Part shown: in pieces, positions 55,545-64,000 of the stretch
Position numbering within the stretch: position 1 is the first letter of the stretch
Layout: every line of letters begins with the position of its first letter
Position numbers and translations under genes: made by a program
Notes under the pieces: generated by a model
What the model saw: the letters and a program-made list of their open reading frames with translations, nothing else
The model's database searches: none
What the model was told of the DNA's origin: nothing
NCBI GenBank assembly: GCA_021399435.1
Contig: JAJTUP010000006.1
Coordinates: 868,001-932,000 of the forward strand
DNA length: 64,000 nt
Source: Diaporthe sp. PMI_573
Taxonomy: Eukaryota > Ascomycota > Sordariomycetes > Diaporthales > Diaporthaceae
Direction of reading: 5' to 3'

Positions 55545-56624
55545 TCATCGAGCTGGGCGATACGGCTCGTACCGTCTCGGCTCCTGTGGTGTTTGAGATA
55601 ACTGGGAGTCCCAGTCGGCCCTGGAGTATCTGGATGCTGGTGATACCGTAGGTGAGGTCACAGATATGGTTGGCATCTCAACTGGTGCAGATGGAGACAT
55701 GGAGACGGGCCTCTCGCCATCTGTCGACATCTCATGGATATCCGGTGGCGGTTGATGCAGATTTCCCAATCCTGGGTTCTGCTTCACGGCCTCGAACGCG
55801 CCTGGTGACCATGGAACCGATTGGCCGTCAGGAGAGGGGTGCCAGCTTCTGCGAGGGTCAGGCGCACTTCCCAGATCCGATACCGTCGTTGACTGGTAGC
55901 TCGCGTGACCGCCTAGATCGGGGCTTCCAAATGGCGCAGGTGCTTTGCTGGTCCGACCGTACGGTGATTGCACGCCCATGGCATGTACCTCCTCATAAGC
56001 GGCGCCATTTCTGCGTCTCCTGTATCGACAGAAGATGAATACGGCAGCGGCAAGGACGGCGGCCCCCCCAACAGCTGACCCAGCGATGACCGCGATTCTT
56101 GTGCCACCCGAGAGTCCGGTGTCGTTTTCCTCTGGAACCGGGGATGAAGTCGCCGTCGGGGTGGTTGTGATTGTCGCAGTGGTAGTATGCCCTGCGCTGG
56201 TGGTAGTCATGATGCTTTTCGTGGCCGTCTTGCTGGCGGTCTTGGCCGATGTGGTTGTAGAGACGCTTGACTGCTCTGCCATCCATGCCTTCTTGGAGAT
56301 GGAAATTGGTGTGTTGGAATCCGAGCAGTGCAATTCCAAGGCCCCCCAGGTGCTCTCCATGTCGTCCGGATCCTGTTCAGCTATGCATCTTGCAGCATTG
56401 GTGACAAAGTTCCCACCATTACTGCAGAGACACTGATTCATCTGTGGCACCGTGTTGCCGCTGCAACGCGAGTCGTCCGAGGCATTGTCGAGGCATTGTT
56501 GCGTGCCTGAGGGGTAATCCGAGAAATCGTTCTTGACTGCTCTTCTGTGGACTGCTGCGGACGACAGCGTTGCAAGGAGGAGTGGAAACAAAAGAGGCAA
56601 CCTTAGTTGCGACCCGAAATGCAT
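55545..56624 (-). CDS. mucin-like single-pass membrane protein with Cys-rich ectodomain
   Basis: Single exon, 359 residues. Signal peptide 1-22 (LPLLFPLLLATLSSA). The ectodomain has six Cys in ~75 residues (CLDNASDDSRC ... MNQCLCSNGG ... ARCIAEQ ... LHCSD), a CFEM-like spacing seen in many fungal surface proteins. A Thr/Ser-rich, probably O-mannosylated stalk follows (~120-170). One TM (IAVIAGSAVGGAAVLAAAVF) then RYRRRR stops transfer; the cytosolic tail of ~150 residues is Pro/Ser-rich. The layout resembles Skg6/Wsc-type sensors in form only, and no WSC domain is seen. The frame is open upstream to about 56912 but the ATG at 56622-56624 gives the clean signal peptide. Confidence 0.78.
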   Translation of the reverse strand: MHFGSQLRLPLLFPLLLATLSSAAVHRRAVKNDFSDYPSGTQQCLDNASDDSRCSGNTVPQMNQCLCSNGGNFVTNAARCIAEQDPDDMESTWGALELHCSDSNTPISISKKAWMAEQSSVSTTTSAKTASKTATKSIMTTTSAGHTTTATITTTPTATSSPVPEENDTGLSGGTRIAVIAGSAVGGAAVLAAAVFIFCRYRRRRNGAAYEEVHAMGVQSPYGRTSKAPAPFGSPDLGGHASYQSTTVSDLGSAPDPRRSWHPSPDGQSVPWSPGAFEAVKQNPGLGNLHQPPPDIHEMSTDGERPVSMSPSAPVEMPTISVTSPTVSPASRYSRADWDSQLSQTPQEPRRYEPYRPAR

Positions 56625-59600
56625 CGTGGGTAAGGTTTGGTACGGCTTGTGGGCAGGCGTGGGCGGGCGTGGGGGCGTGTTGAGCTTATTCGGTGGGCCC
56701 TGCAGGACAGCAGAAGCAGATTGATGCTGCTGAAAACGAAAATTGGCGATGGCCACGGGACGGTGCTTCGTCAATTGGGTGATCTTGTCGGTTGAGAATC
56801 TCCAGGAGCAAGTTGAATGGGGCCTGGAGGAACCTTTCAGTGTTTTCTTTGAAGAACAGGAAGGATTTAGACGCCGGACAGGAGGCCAACGGGCGTCATC
56901 AACATTAATCAAGCATGCTTTGGGCAGCCGCTAAATGACTGCCTCTGCTAGCACCAACAGGTCGGGTTGCGGCTGAGCACACGGGCCCCTGAGAAGGAGA
57001 GACTGGCCGTGCCCTCTGAACGGTCATAGCCATGGCCATAGCCAGTGCTATGCCATCTGCCCAGTCGGAAGTGGCTAGCCTAGACTGCGATTGTGGCTGA
57101 CACGGCACGATGGCTCGCATGGCTGTGGATTTCTGGCAGGCTCCTGCAGCAGCCACCAGGCATGGGATGCCGATCCTGAGCTTGACCTGGTCTACCGCGA
57201 ACCGTCCTGGGAGATAGCATGGGTCTAGCCAGCAACCCAGCGAGAGGGCGGTTGAACGATGTGATGTGTAGCGTCGCGTGCGCCTAATTGTGCGTTATGC
57301 ACAGTCGGTCACTTGGCGGCAATTGACGTGCCACCGCATGCCATTCATCGCGATAGCCGCTTGACGAGATATGACATGTTACACGGGGCATGCAGAGACC
57401 GTGTAGATGATGTGGCGGAAACCCGCATCTCTGAAGCAGACGGGGCGTTGCTGACTTTTCTCCACAGTGAGCGGGAGGATGGTGGCTAGGGTCCGCCGCA
57501 AAAGTGCAGGCAGCAGTTGTTGCTAAATATGGCAACGTTGCTTCGCCCTGCTCCTTCCTGCCTGCCTGTGTACCCAAAGCACTCTTCATTAGGTACCTAG
57601 GTACTTGTGTAGGTATGAGGAAGGCGAGCCGTCTCCGGGCCGCCGAGCGCCAGAGCAATGTCGACACCAGCTCCGTTGCCTTCGGTCTGACTGGTGCTGG
57701 TATCGGTATCTGTCTCGTCGCCGCTCTCCTGAATGGTATTGCCCGCAACCCTGCCCTCCGAAGCCGGCGATGCGGCCGGGGCCAGGTCGACCTGCGCATT
57801 CGTGGTTGAGGGCTGGACGAGTAAGATGTGTCCCTCATCTCCGACTCCTTCACACCAGATACAACCGATGACGACGACCAATTGATGACACTGGTGCTCT
57901 CAACCCTCCACGGAGCGGTAGGAGAGCACCCCCGGGCCAAACTGCGATCGTCTCCTTCACCGGAAATGGGTTTTGCAGACTCCAACATATGGCGTCGTTC
58001 TACGTGGCATAGAGTACAGCTGACGTGCTTCTGCTGCTTGCCATCAAATGGCTGAAAAGGTAGGCCGTAGGACAACACATAAGTCGGTTCCGGCGTCAAT
58101 ATCATCGCATCAGCATTAACCGACACGTCAAAACGAGCCTCGCACAGCAGGATGACAACAGGATGATAGTTCGCTATGGTCGATGTTGCTCTTCGCCATA
58201 CTGCAAGCAGATCTATCGACTAATTTTTGAGCCCAAATGAAGTGTTTTCCCTGCCAGATGGACGCGTGTTTGAATGGTGTGATGATGAGGGGCCAGACGG
58301 GCCTTGGGTAATTCGCATTCTCATGGGCTGAGCTGGGCTTCGATGCTCAGGCTATCAAGAACAAGCAAGTTAAGCAAAAAGCTAGATCTAGATCCTCCAT
58401 GCCATCCGCAACTCAAAACGTAGTGCAGACGTTATAGCAGCTGCGTTACAACTCGGGCAGCAAACACTCTTGTCTCGAGGTCGATAACAGCCGAACTCAG
58501 GAACTACACCCTGCTGGGTCACATTGTCCGCAAGTAACGAAGATATGTTTCAGACAGTTTCTCCTAGGCTAATGCGCATCACAGGAACAGCGTAGACCTC
58601 ATAGATGTTGATGAGGCACAGCAATGTGGCAACGGCAGCAGAATACACAACACGCTGACCCAATCGACACGTACCCATTGAATGTCACGGCCCTGAGTCA
58701 CTGAATGAGTAGGGCTACGTGTGTTTGAGGCCGGATTGAATTTTGGTGCAGGCTTGCCCAGACAGGGCCGTTGTCTCTGGGGGAAGAGCCCTGATGTCTT
58801 AGCACTTGAAGTGAAGACATCGAGCCGAAGCCCTGGAGTCTACCATGTTTTCACGGAAATCCCTCCTCGCCGATTTGATGAGCAGAGAAAACTTCATGTA
58901 TCTTTGACTTTGACGTCAAATTCAACATTTTGATCGCATCTTTCTTGAACTGCCAATAATGATGGTTTGATCCCATACCTGGATCGGAGCGTCGCTGTGA
59001 ATATTTGATTCGTCCTCTCGATCGTGTCCGAGTCCCAAATGAAGCCTCTCATCAGGTCTATTACTCATTCGATGCAGGTGATAGAGGCGTTAGTCATGTG
59101 CCAGTTGTGGCAGAGAGTCCAGATGTCCCGAGCTCGGGAGATCCATGACAGAGGGGAGACTGTCGTCGGCGAGGTCCTACATAGAACCAGATGAAGCTCC
59201 CGAGGTCTGCACTTTCATATTGCCAGTCTGACTTTTGCCAGTACCACCAGCTATCTGTCAGCATGGCGATCAAGGGGGGGAGGGGGGAGCGATTGGCATG
59301 TCTTCCTGAAGTCCACGACGCTGGTCCATGTCAGGGTCGGCAATTGGGGATCCATGTAAGACCCAATGCATCCTTGCTGGTCTCTCCATGCCCAACCCCG
59401 CCCTCCGCCTCTCAGCACGAAACATGAAACACATGCAGTCCAACCACCTCTCGCCCACCAATTGGCCCCTCCTGTCCCTCGTGGCCCCCTGGTGCAACCG
59501 TAGTCCCCATGACTATCCAAGGTTTGAGCTATGAAGCTTCATTCATGCTAAGGTTTTCCAAGGTCCTCAAAGAAGCCTCCGTGGAAGCCACTCCCGTCTT

Positions 59601-60024
59601 GGGATCCCGCCTTCATCTGGGGCATGTCATAGGCAGCCGGTTCACGAGGGTCCACGCCTTCTGGACCCCAGACAGGGTTGGAGGTCGAGGTCCTCGACTT
59701 GGGGATTGGTTCATCTGAGGTCGAACAGACCTCGGGGCTTTGATGATGCTGCTATTAACGAACATCGAAGCCCCTGTTCCTAGGTCATGCGTCTTGTTTT
59801 CGTGGGCTTGGGCTTCGCCATCACGCACCCCTTTTCCATTCCTTCCTTACCTTTTCATCGTCCAATGCAAACACACATTCCCCAGACCCGTGGACGGTAA
59901 TGATCCAAGTCTGTATCCATTCTCAACCTCATGACGGGTCTCGAACTACGGCTCGACCCCCCATCCATCCCTAATCCCTGCTAAGTCTCACTGAACGTCA
60001 TCGCCTGGTCTCTTAGTTGGCCTC
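56625..60024. other. gene-poor interval of about 3.4 kb
   Basis: No gene I can support. A 280-codon minus frame (57284-58126) and a 94-codon one (57597-57881) overlap in different registers and have no domain. The palindromic run AGGTACCTAGGTAC lies at 57591-57604. Confidence 0.4.
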
Positions 60025-61072
60025 ATGCTCCAGCTTCAAAGAGCTGTCACGATGCTGAACAATGTCCTCGCTCACTCCTGGCTCCTCGCCGTGCTTGACG
60101 TCTCGTGCTGTGTTTCCGCGTACGAGCCAAACACCGGGTCCATCGCCTCCGGCGACCTGACCGTGGCAGCACCATATGGCCTCCCTGCGAGCAAGTTCGA
60201 GTCCGACACAAACAAGCCTGACGAGGCAGCTGCCTTCAACATCACCGGCTATGACGTCTCCGCCGACAGCACGCCCCAGTCTGTAGTCGGATGGAAGCTC
60301 GAGGCAGCCGTCAAGGGGGCCGTGTCCTTGTCGGACGCAACGAATTCCTCTGTTAACAAAGACCAGGTTTTCGAGGCCACCACCCTGTACATCCAAGCAC
60401 CCGACGACATGAAGATGGCCGATTCCTGGAGGATGTGCGCCGTCGTCTACCCTGGCCTGGTGAACAGCGTGGATTCTTCCACAGCCGTGGACGGTTCGTG
60501 CAATGGTGTGCTCTCGACAGAATGTGTCCAGGCAATCACTGTGGCGGCTGGCGGAGCGAACTCGAACGGCATGGATAAAAACGGGAACTGCACTGAATTC
60601 GTCCTCCCTGCGAGGTGCACCGACGCCTTCCCGAACGACAGTGCCAGGACCACAGCCATCGGTATGCTATCTCTCTTTACCCTCTCATGCCCCACTCCCC
60701 TCCGGCCCCAAAACATGTCTGGGCAAGAATTCTGACGCCCGGTTACCCATAGCAATCAACCAAACCATCCTTGACGACAAGCGGTTCTACGCGTATGGAA
60801 GCGAGCCAGCCGACTCCGGGAACACCACCGCGGCCAGCGGGGAAGCGCAGCAGAACGTCTGGACCGTCGTGAACATCTTTGGTCACCTATCATCCAGCGG
60901 GACGCGGGAGTCGACCAATGTAGGGGTGCAATGTATCCGCGCGATCAACGGGACGACCGATAACGTCACGTCTGACGCAGGCCGCCCCCGGCCCAATTTT
61001 GCCGCATTGGCAGCAAATCACAAGACCGGCGTGCTCGGTGCTCTCCTTGTGGGCTGGCTGATGGTGATGTAG
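60025..61072 (+). CDS. GPI-type secreted protein, unknown function
   Basis: Two exons, 60025-60661 and 60753-61072, intron 91 bp (GTATGC...CCATAG), 318 residues. An N-terminal hydrophobic stretch (LLAVLDVSCCVSA) looks like a signal peptide; the ATG at 60052 would shorten it by nine residues and is equally plausible. Several N-glycosylation sites are seen (NSS, NCT, NQT, NTT, NGT, NVT). Cysteines near MCAVVYPG, DGSCNG, TECVQ, NGNCTE, PARCTD and VQCIRA suggest a disulfide-stabilised ectodomain. The C terminus NHKTGVLGALLVGWLMVM is a typical GPI-attachment signal, so the protein should be on the wall or plasma membrane. I do not recognise the family. Confidence 0.7.
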
Positions 61073-61858
61073 GCTAAGACCGCTCACAGGTATGGAGTTT
61101 TCGAAAAAGAATGACAATACAGACTGCGTTGAATACGCTCCGAGTGCACTGGGACGAAATTATGCGGGGCAGAATTGATCGATTCTCCTTCGTTTCGGAT
61201 GGAAAATGCATGTTTTGCAGACCGCAATCAATACCAAGAAAGAACAAGACCCGAGAGCAGTACAGTAGTATTCTTGACTGCGGCTTGTCCGGCCAGGTGG
61301 CTTGTCACTTTCGGATGCTGCATGGTCAGCGTACGGCTATCATACACAGCCAAACGAAAATCTATCGAATTTTGCCTCCAGGGCAGTTTCTAAAGCTTTT
61401 GCCAGGGCCGATGCACAACTATCTTCCACTTTGAATATCTATTCATAAACCTCGTTGGAGCTTTTTGAGCTAACAAACACATACTCGCTGAGCTTCGAGT
61501 CCCTTACCACGATCCAATGTGGTATATGTGTATGTATGTCGCACAATATCAGGAGAATACAGCGTTGAACATCTCTGCTGTGATTTGGAACCAAGATCTA
61601 TAAGTCTATATGGCATGCATAGTCCGTCTATATGAAGTAAAGAAAGAGAAAACTTTGAACAAGAATTCAAAATGGCTGCTAGCCAAACCAAGCGCAAAAG
61701 GAGCATCTCCACCTTCCTCCTAAGGCTAGCAGCCCACATTGTGGCGACAGGATAGCTTTCTACTTCTTCCGCTTCCTTGTCCCATCGATTATCCTCATGC
61801 CATAAGTGGAAACAAATTCCTAACTAGACTTACAAGCTCACAGACTCATCCCTCCACC
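61073..61858. other. convergent 3' ends
   Basis: Between the GPI-type gene and the NRPS stop codon. No gene recognised. Confidence 0.5.
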
Positions 61859-64000
61859 CTAAGCACGCTCGAGGATTCTCGTCAGCTCAGCAGCAAAACT
61901 ATCCACCAAGCTCATAACCGCGGCTCGGTCCCCACCAAACAGAGCCTCGTCGCCGCTCGCCGCGACGCTGACCCCGCCGTCGCGGACAATGACGTTGAAG
62001 AAGAACCTGTGCGGGCTGAGGTGGCCCGTCTGGAGCCCCTCAATCGTTGAATCCGCGGTGGTTGACGGCTCCGTGACAGTGAAGTACTCCGAGGCAAGGT
62101 ACTCGTCGAGTCTGTGCCTCTGGAGCACTGCCAGCCCCTCGTCGCCGGCCCTGTCATCACCCTCGGCGTTGTTTTCTCCGGGGAAGAGGATGTTGATGTG
62201 CGCGTTAAACTTGGGGCTAAACTTCTGTGCGTCGTCCGACTGCGCGAACTTGGTCAGCTGCGCCAGGTGGCCTTGTACAAAGTCGATCAGGTCCTTGTCG
62301 TTGGCGGGCGTTGACTCTCGTCCGACATCCAGGCTGAAGGGCGTCGTGGTCATGGTCGGCGCATTGGCGTCGGTCAGGTCCAGAGTCTGGGCCTCGTCCG
62401 CTGAGGACAGCGAGCGTGCTGCGTGGTTCACGCCGAAGGTGGGCCGGGAGCTTCCTGTCAACTGCTGCAGCGTCCTGGCATACGCAAGGATGATAGCCGC
62501 TGAGGTGCCTGCCTTGCCGGCGGTCCGCGAGAGATTGTCGACCGTGGCTTGTGGGATGGCATTTTGACTTCTCACCTGGAAGTGAGGACCGAAGGGAGAC
62601 GGGGAGGCTGTGTCAGCCAGGTTGCCGAGCAGAGTATGCTCAGCGTGCGCCAAATGGTTCTTCCAGTACGACTCCTCCTGGTCGGGGTCTCTGATCGCAT
62701 TCATCTGGCGAACCACGTCGCTTAGCTGCGTGCGTCGCTGCACGCTGCCTCCGGCCAAGAGCTGGTCCAGGTCCTTCACGATCATCTTGATGCTCCATGC
62801 GTCGTACAGCGCGTGGTGCAGCCGAAGCACGACCGCCTTGCCGTCGGAACCTTCCAGCAGAGTCAGACGGGCTGGGGGCTGCCTAAGGTCCGATGGCTGG
62901 CTGTTGCCGTCGCGGACGCAGTCCTCGGCTAGGGCTTCAATGGATTTTGTCGAGTCCCGGAGCCTCGCGAAGCCTGCCGACGGTGACCATTGCTCGCTCA
63001 ACGTGACTTGGACAAGCCCTCCATCCTCTACTTGTGTCTGCAAGAAGGTGGTCCTGAGGACTTCATGGGTTCGGCAGAGCTGTGCCCAGCAGCTCTCCAC
63101 CATCTGCTTTTCTAGGGAATCGTCGACTCGGTACACCCATGGTGCCTCGAAGAATCTCTTGCCATTGTACAACCATTGTTCCAGGTGCGAACGCTGGCCT
63201 GGTAGAGCCGGCAGGACGGACTGGACGAGTTCCTCGCTCAGTCCCAGTCTCTGAGCCGCTTCGGACAGCAGATTTGCCTGCTGGTGCGGAGTGAATCCGC
63301 GCGGTTCTGTTGCTGATTGCGCGGTCTTCTTGTCGTCCTCGTGCTTCCTATCGGTGGCTAGAGCCTGGGTCGAGTTCGCCATGACGATGTCGTTCACGCT
63401 CGCGCCCTTCATGATCTGGAAGACGCTCACAGTCATTCGCAGCCGCTTCCTCAGCAGGCTTGATAGTCGGATGGCCAGGATGGAGTCTAGGCCCGCATTG
63501 ATGAGCCTCGTGTTGTAGCCGATCTCCTTCCCCTGAACTCTCTTCCCGAGCACGCTTTTGACTACTTCCAAGACAGAGCCCGCCTTGGTCGTAGAGGCAT
63601 GTACCTCGGATTGGCTGTCCGTTGCCTTCGCCTCCAAGGCGGCGGCACTTTGCTTGGTGCTTTCCATGCGACCGACATCAAGCGCCGGCTTCTGCAAGTC
63701 ATCCAGTATGATCGATTTCACTGCAGCTTCTAGATGACCACCCAAGACATCCACCTCGTTCTGATTCATTCTCGCCCTCAGCTTTCCTTTGAGTGTATTG
63801 TTCTCGATGCGGAAGCTCGTAATCAGATCGTAATCATCATACGCAGGCTGATCGTCACCGTTGTTGTTTTGTTCATGCACTGGCTTGAACAGCGATGCCG
63901 AATTACCGGCTTCCTCATTGTCCTGCTTGCCGACGACACCATCGAAAACGAACAGGCTCTGGAACAGGCTTGCGGGAAGATCATCATCTTTAGCTGCTGA
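61859..64000 (-). CDS. nonribosomal peptide synthetase, C-terminal part (siderophore-synthetase type), runs off the window
   Basis: The frame is open from the right edge to TAG at 61859-61861, giving the last 713 residues; the GTG at 63878-63880 is internal. Visible: the end of a condensation domain (SLFQSLFVFDGVV...), an acidic linker, a thiolation domain with 4'-phosphopantetheine Ser in GLDSILAIRLSS (~173 from the edge), then a complete terminal condensation domain with H-H-x3-D as HHALYDAW (~395). An end of C-T-C without a following adenylation or thioesterase domain is what ferricrocin/ferrichrome synthetases (SidC, NPS2) show, where terminal T-C units serve iterative peptide assembly and cyclisation. 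SidD/NPS6-type or an unrelated cyclising NRPS remain possible because no A domain is in view. Cytosolic enzyme. Confidence 0.85.
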   Translation of the reverse strand, partial: SAAKDDDLPASLFQSLFVFDGVVGKQDNEEAGNSASLFKPVHEQNNNGDDQPAYDDYDLITSFRIENNTLKGKLRARMNQNEVDVLGGHLEAAVKSIILDDLQKPALDVGRMESTKQSAAALEAKATDSQSEVHASTTKAGSVLEVVKSVLGKRVQGKEIGYNTRLINAGLDSILAIRLSSLLRKRLRMTVSVFQIMKGASVNDIVMANSTQALATDRKHEDDKKTAQSATEPRGFTPHQQANLLSEAAQRLGLSEELVQSVLPALPGQRSHLEQWLYNGKRFFEAPWVYRVDDSLEKQMVESCWAQLCRTHEVLRTTFLQTQVEDGGLVQVTLSEQWSPSAGFARLRDSTKSIEALAEDCVRDGNSQPSDLRQPPARLTLLEGSDGKAVVLRLHHALYDAWSIKMIVKDLDQLLAGGSVQRRTQLSDVVRQMNAIRDPDQEESYWKNHLAHAEHTLLGNLADTASPSPFGPHFQVRSQNAIPQATVDNLSRTAGKAGTSAAIILAYARTLQQLTGSSRPTFGVNHAARSLSSADEAQTLDLTDANAPTMTTTPFSLDVGRESTPANDKDLIDFVQGHLAQLTKFAQSDDAQKFSPKFNAHINILFPGENNAEGDDRAGDEGLAVLQRHRLDEYLASEYFTVTEPSTTADSTIEGLQTGHLSPHRFFFNVIVRDGGVSVAASGDEALFGGDRAAVMSLVDSFAAELTRILERA

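Noticed and set aside
57284..58126. 280-codon minus-strand frame
   Set aside because: Arg/Pro/Ser-rich with no domain, and a different overlapping frame (57597-57881) looks equally good.
63734..64000. plus-strand frame at the right edge
   Set aside because: Antisense to the NRPS frame, which is open and shows conserved motifs.

Overview
The window comes from a filamentous ascomycete (Pezizomycotina, most likely a sordariomycete; I cannot name the species). Genes carry short GT-AG introns (about 47-210 bp, one of 306 bp) with CTAAC/CTGAC-type branch points and are spread singly on both strands. Gene families are fungal: Bud6/Aip3, Mir1, SAT4/PTH11-type rhodopsin-domain protein, HsbA-like protein, hydroxynaphthalene-reductase-type SDR and a siderophore-type NRPS. 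A transposon shows the CpA-context C-to-T decay typical of repeat-induced point mutation (RIP).

Layout. 0.7-11.4 kb: a low-complexity small protein, a YbjQ/DUF74 protein, an SMP-30/gluconolactonase-like secreted or membrane-anchored enzyme and a seven-TM protein. 13.8-14.1 kb: a degenerate minisatellite. 14.6-26.8 kb: mitochondrial phosphate carrier, an acidic hypothetical, a tetraspanin, Bud6, and a LovD/EstB-type serine hydrolase. 29.8-39.8 kb: five metabolic genes in a row (naphthol/versicolorin-reductase-type SDR, SRPBCC protein, P450, norsolorinic-acid-reductase-type AKR, Gal80-like Gfo/Idh/MocA protein), which look like a secondary-metabolism cluster or a piece of one without its own PKS.

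40.5-45.75 kb: a Mutator-like element (55-bp terminal inverted repeats, 8-bp target duplication) whose 829-codon transposase frame is still followable end to end but is riddled with TAG/TAA codons. A pogo/Fot1-like element of about 2.2 kb with 79-bp terminal repeats sits inside its first exon-like stretch, 36 bases after the ATG.

46-64 kb: an HsbA-like protein without a signal peptide, a 1600-residue ABCC transporter, a mucin-like single-pass membrane protein, a GPI-type secreted protein, and the carboxy-terminal T-C end of an NRPS that runs out of the window and resembles hydroxamate-siderophore synthetases. The five-gene block, the ABCC transporter and the NRPS could all serve secondary metabolism, but nothing in the sequence proves they act together. 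All exon structures were read by eye from splice consensus and frame continuity.
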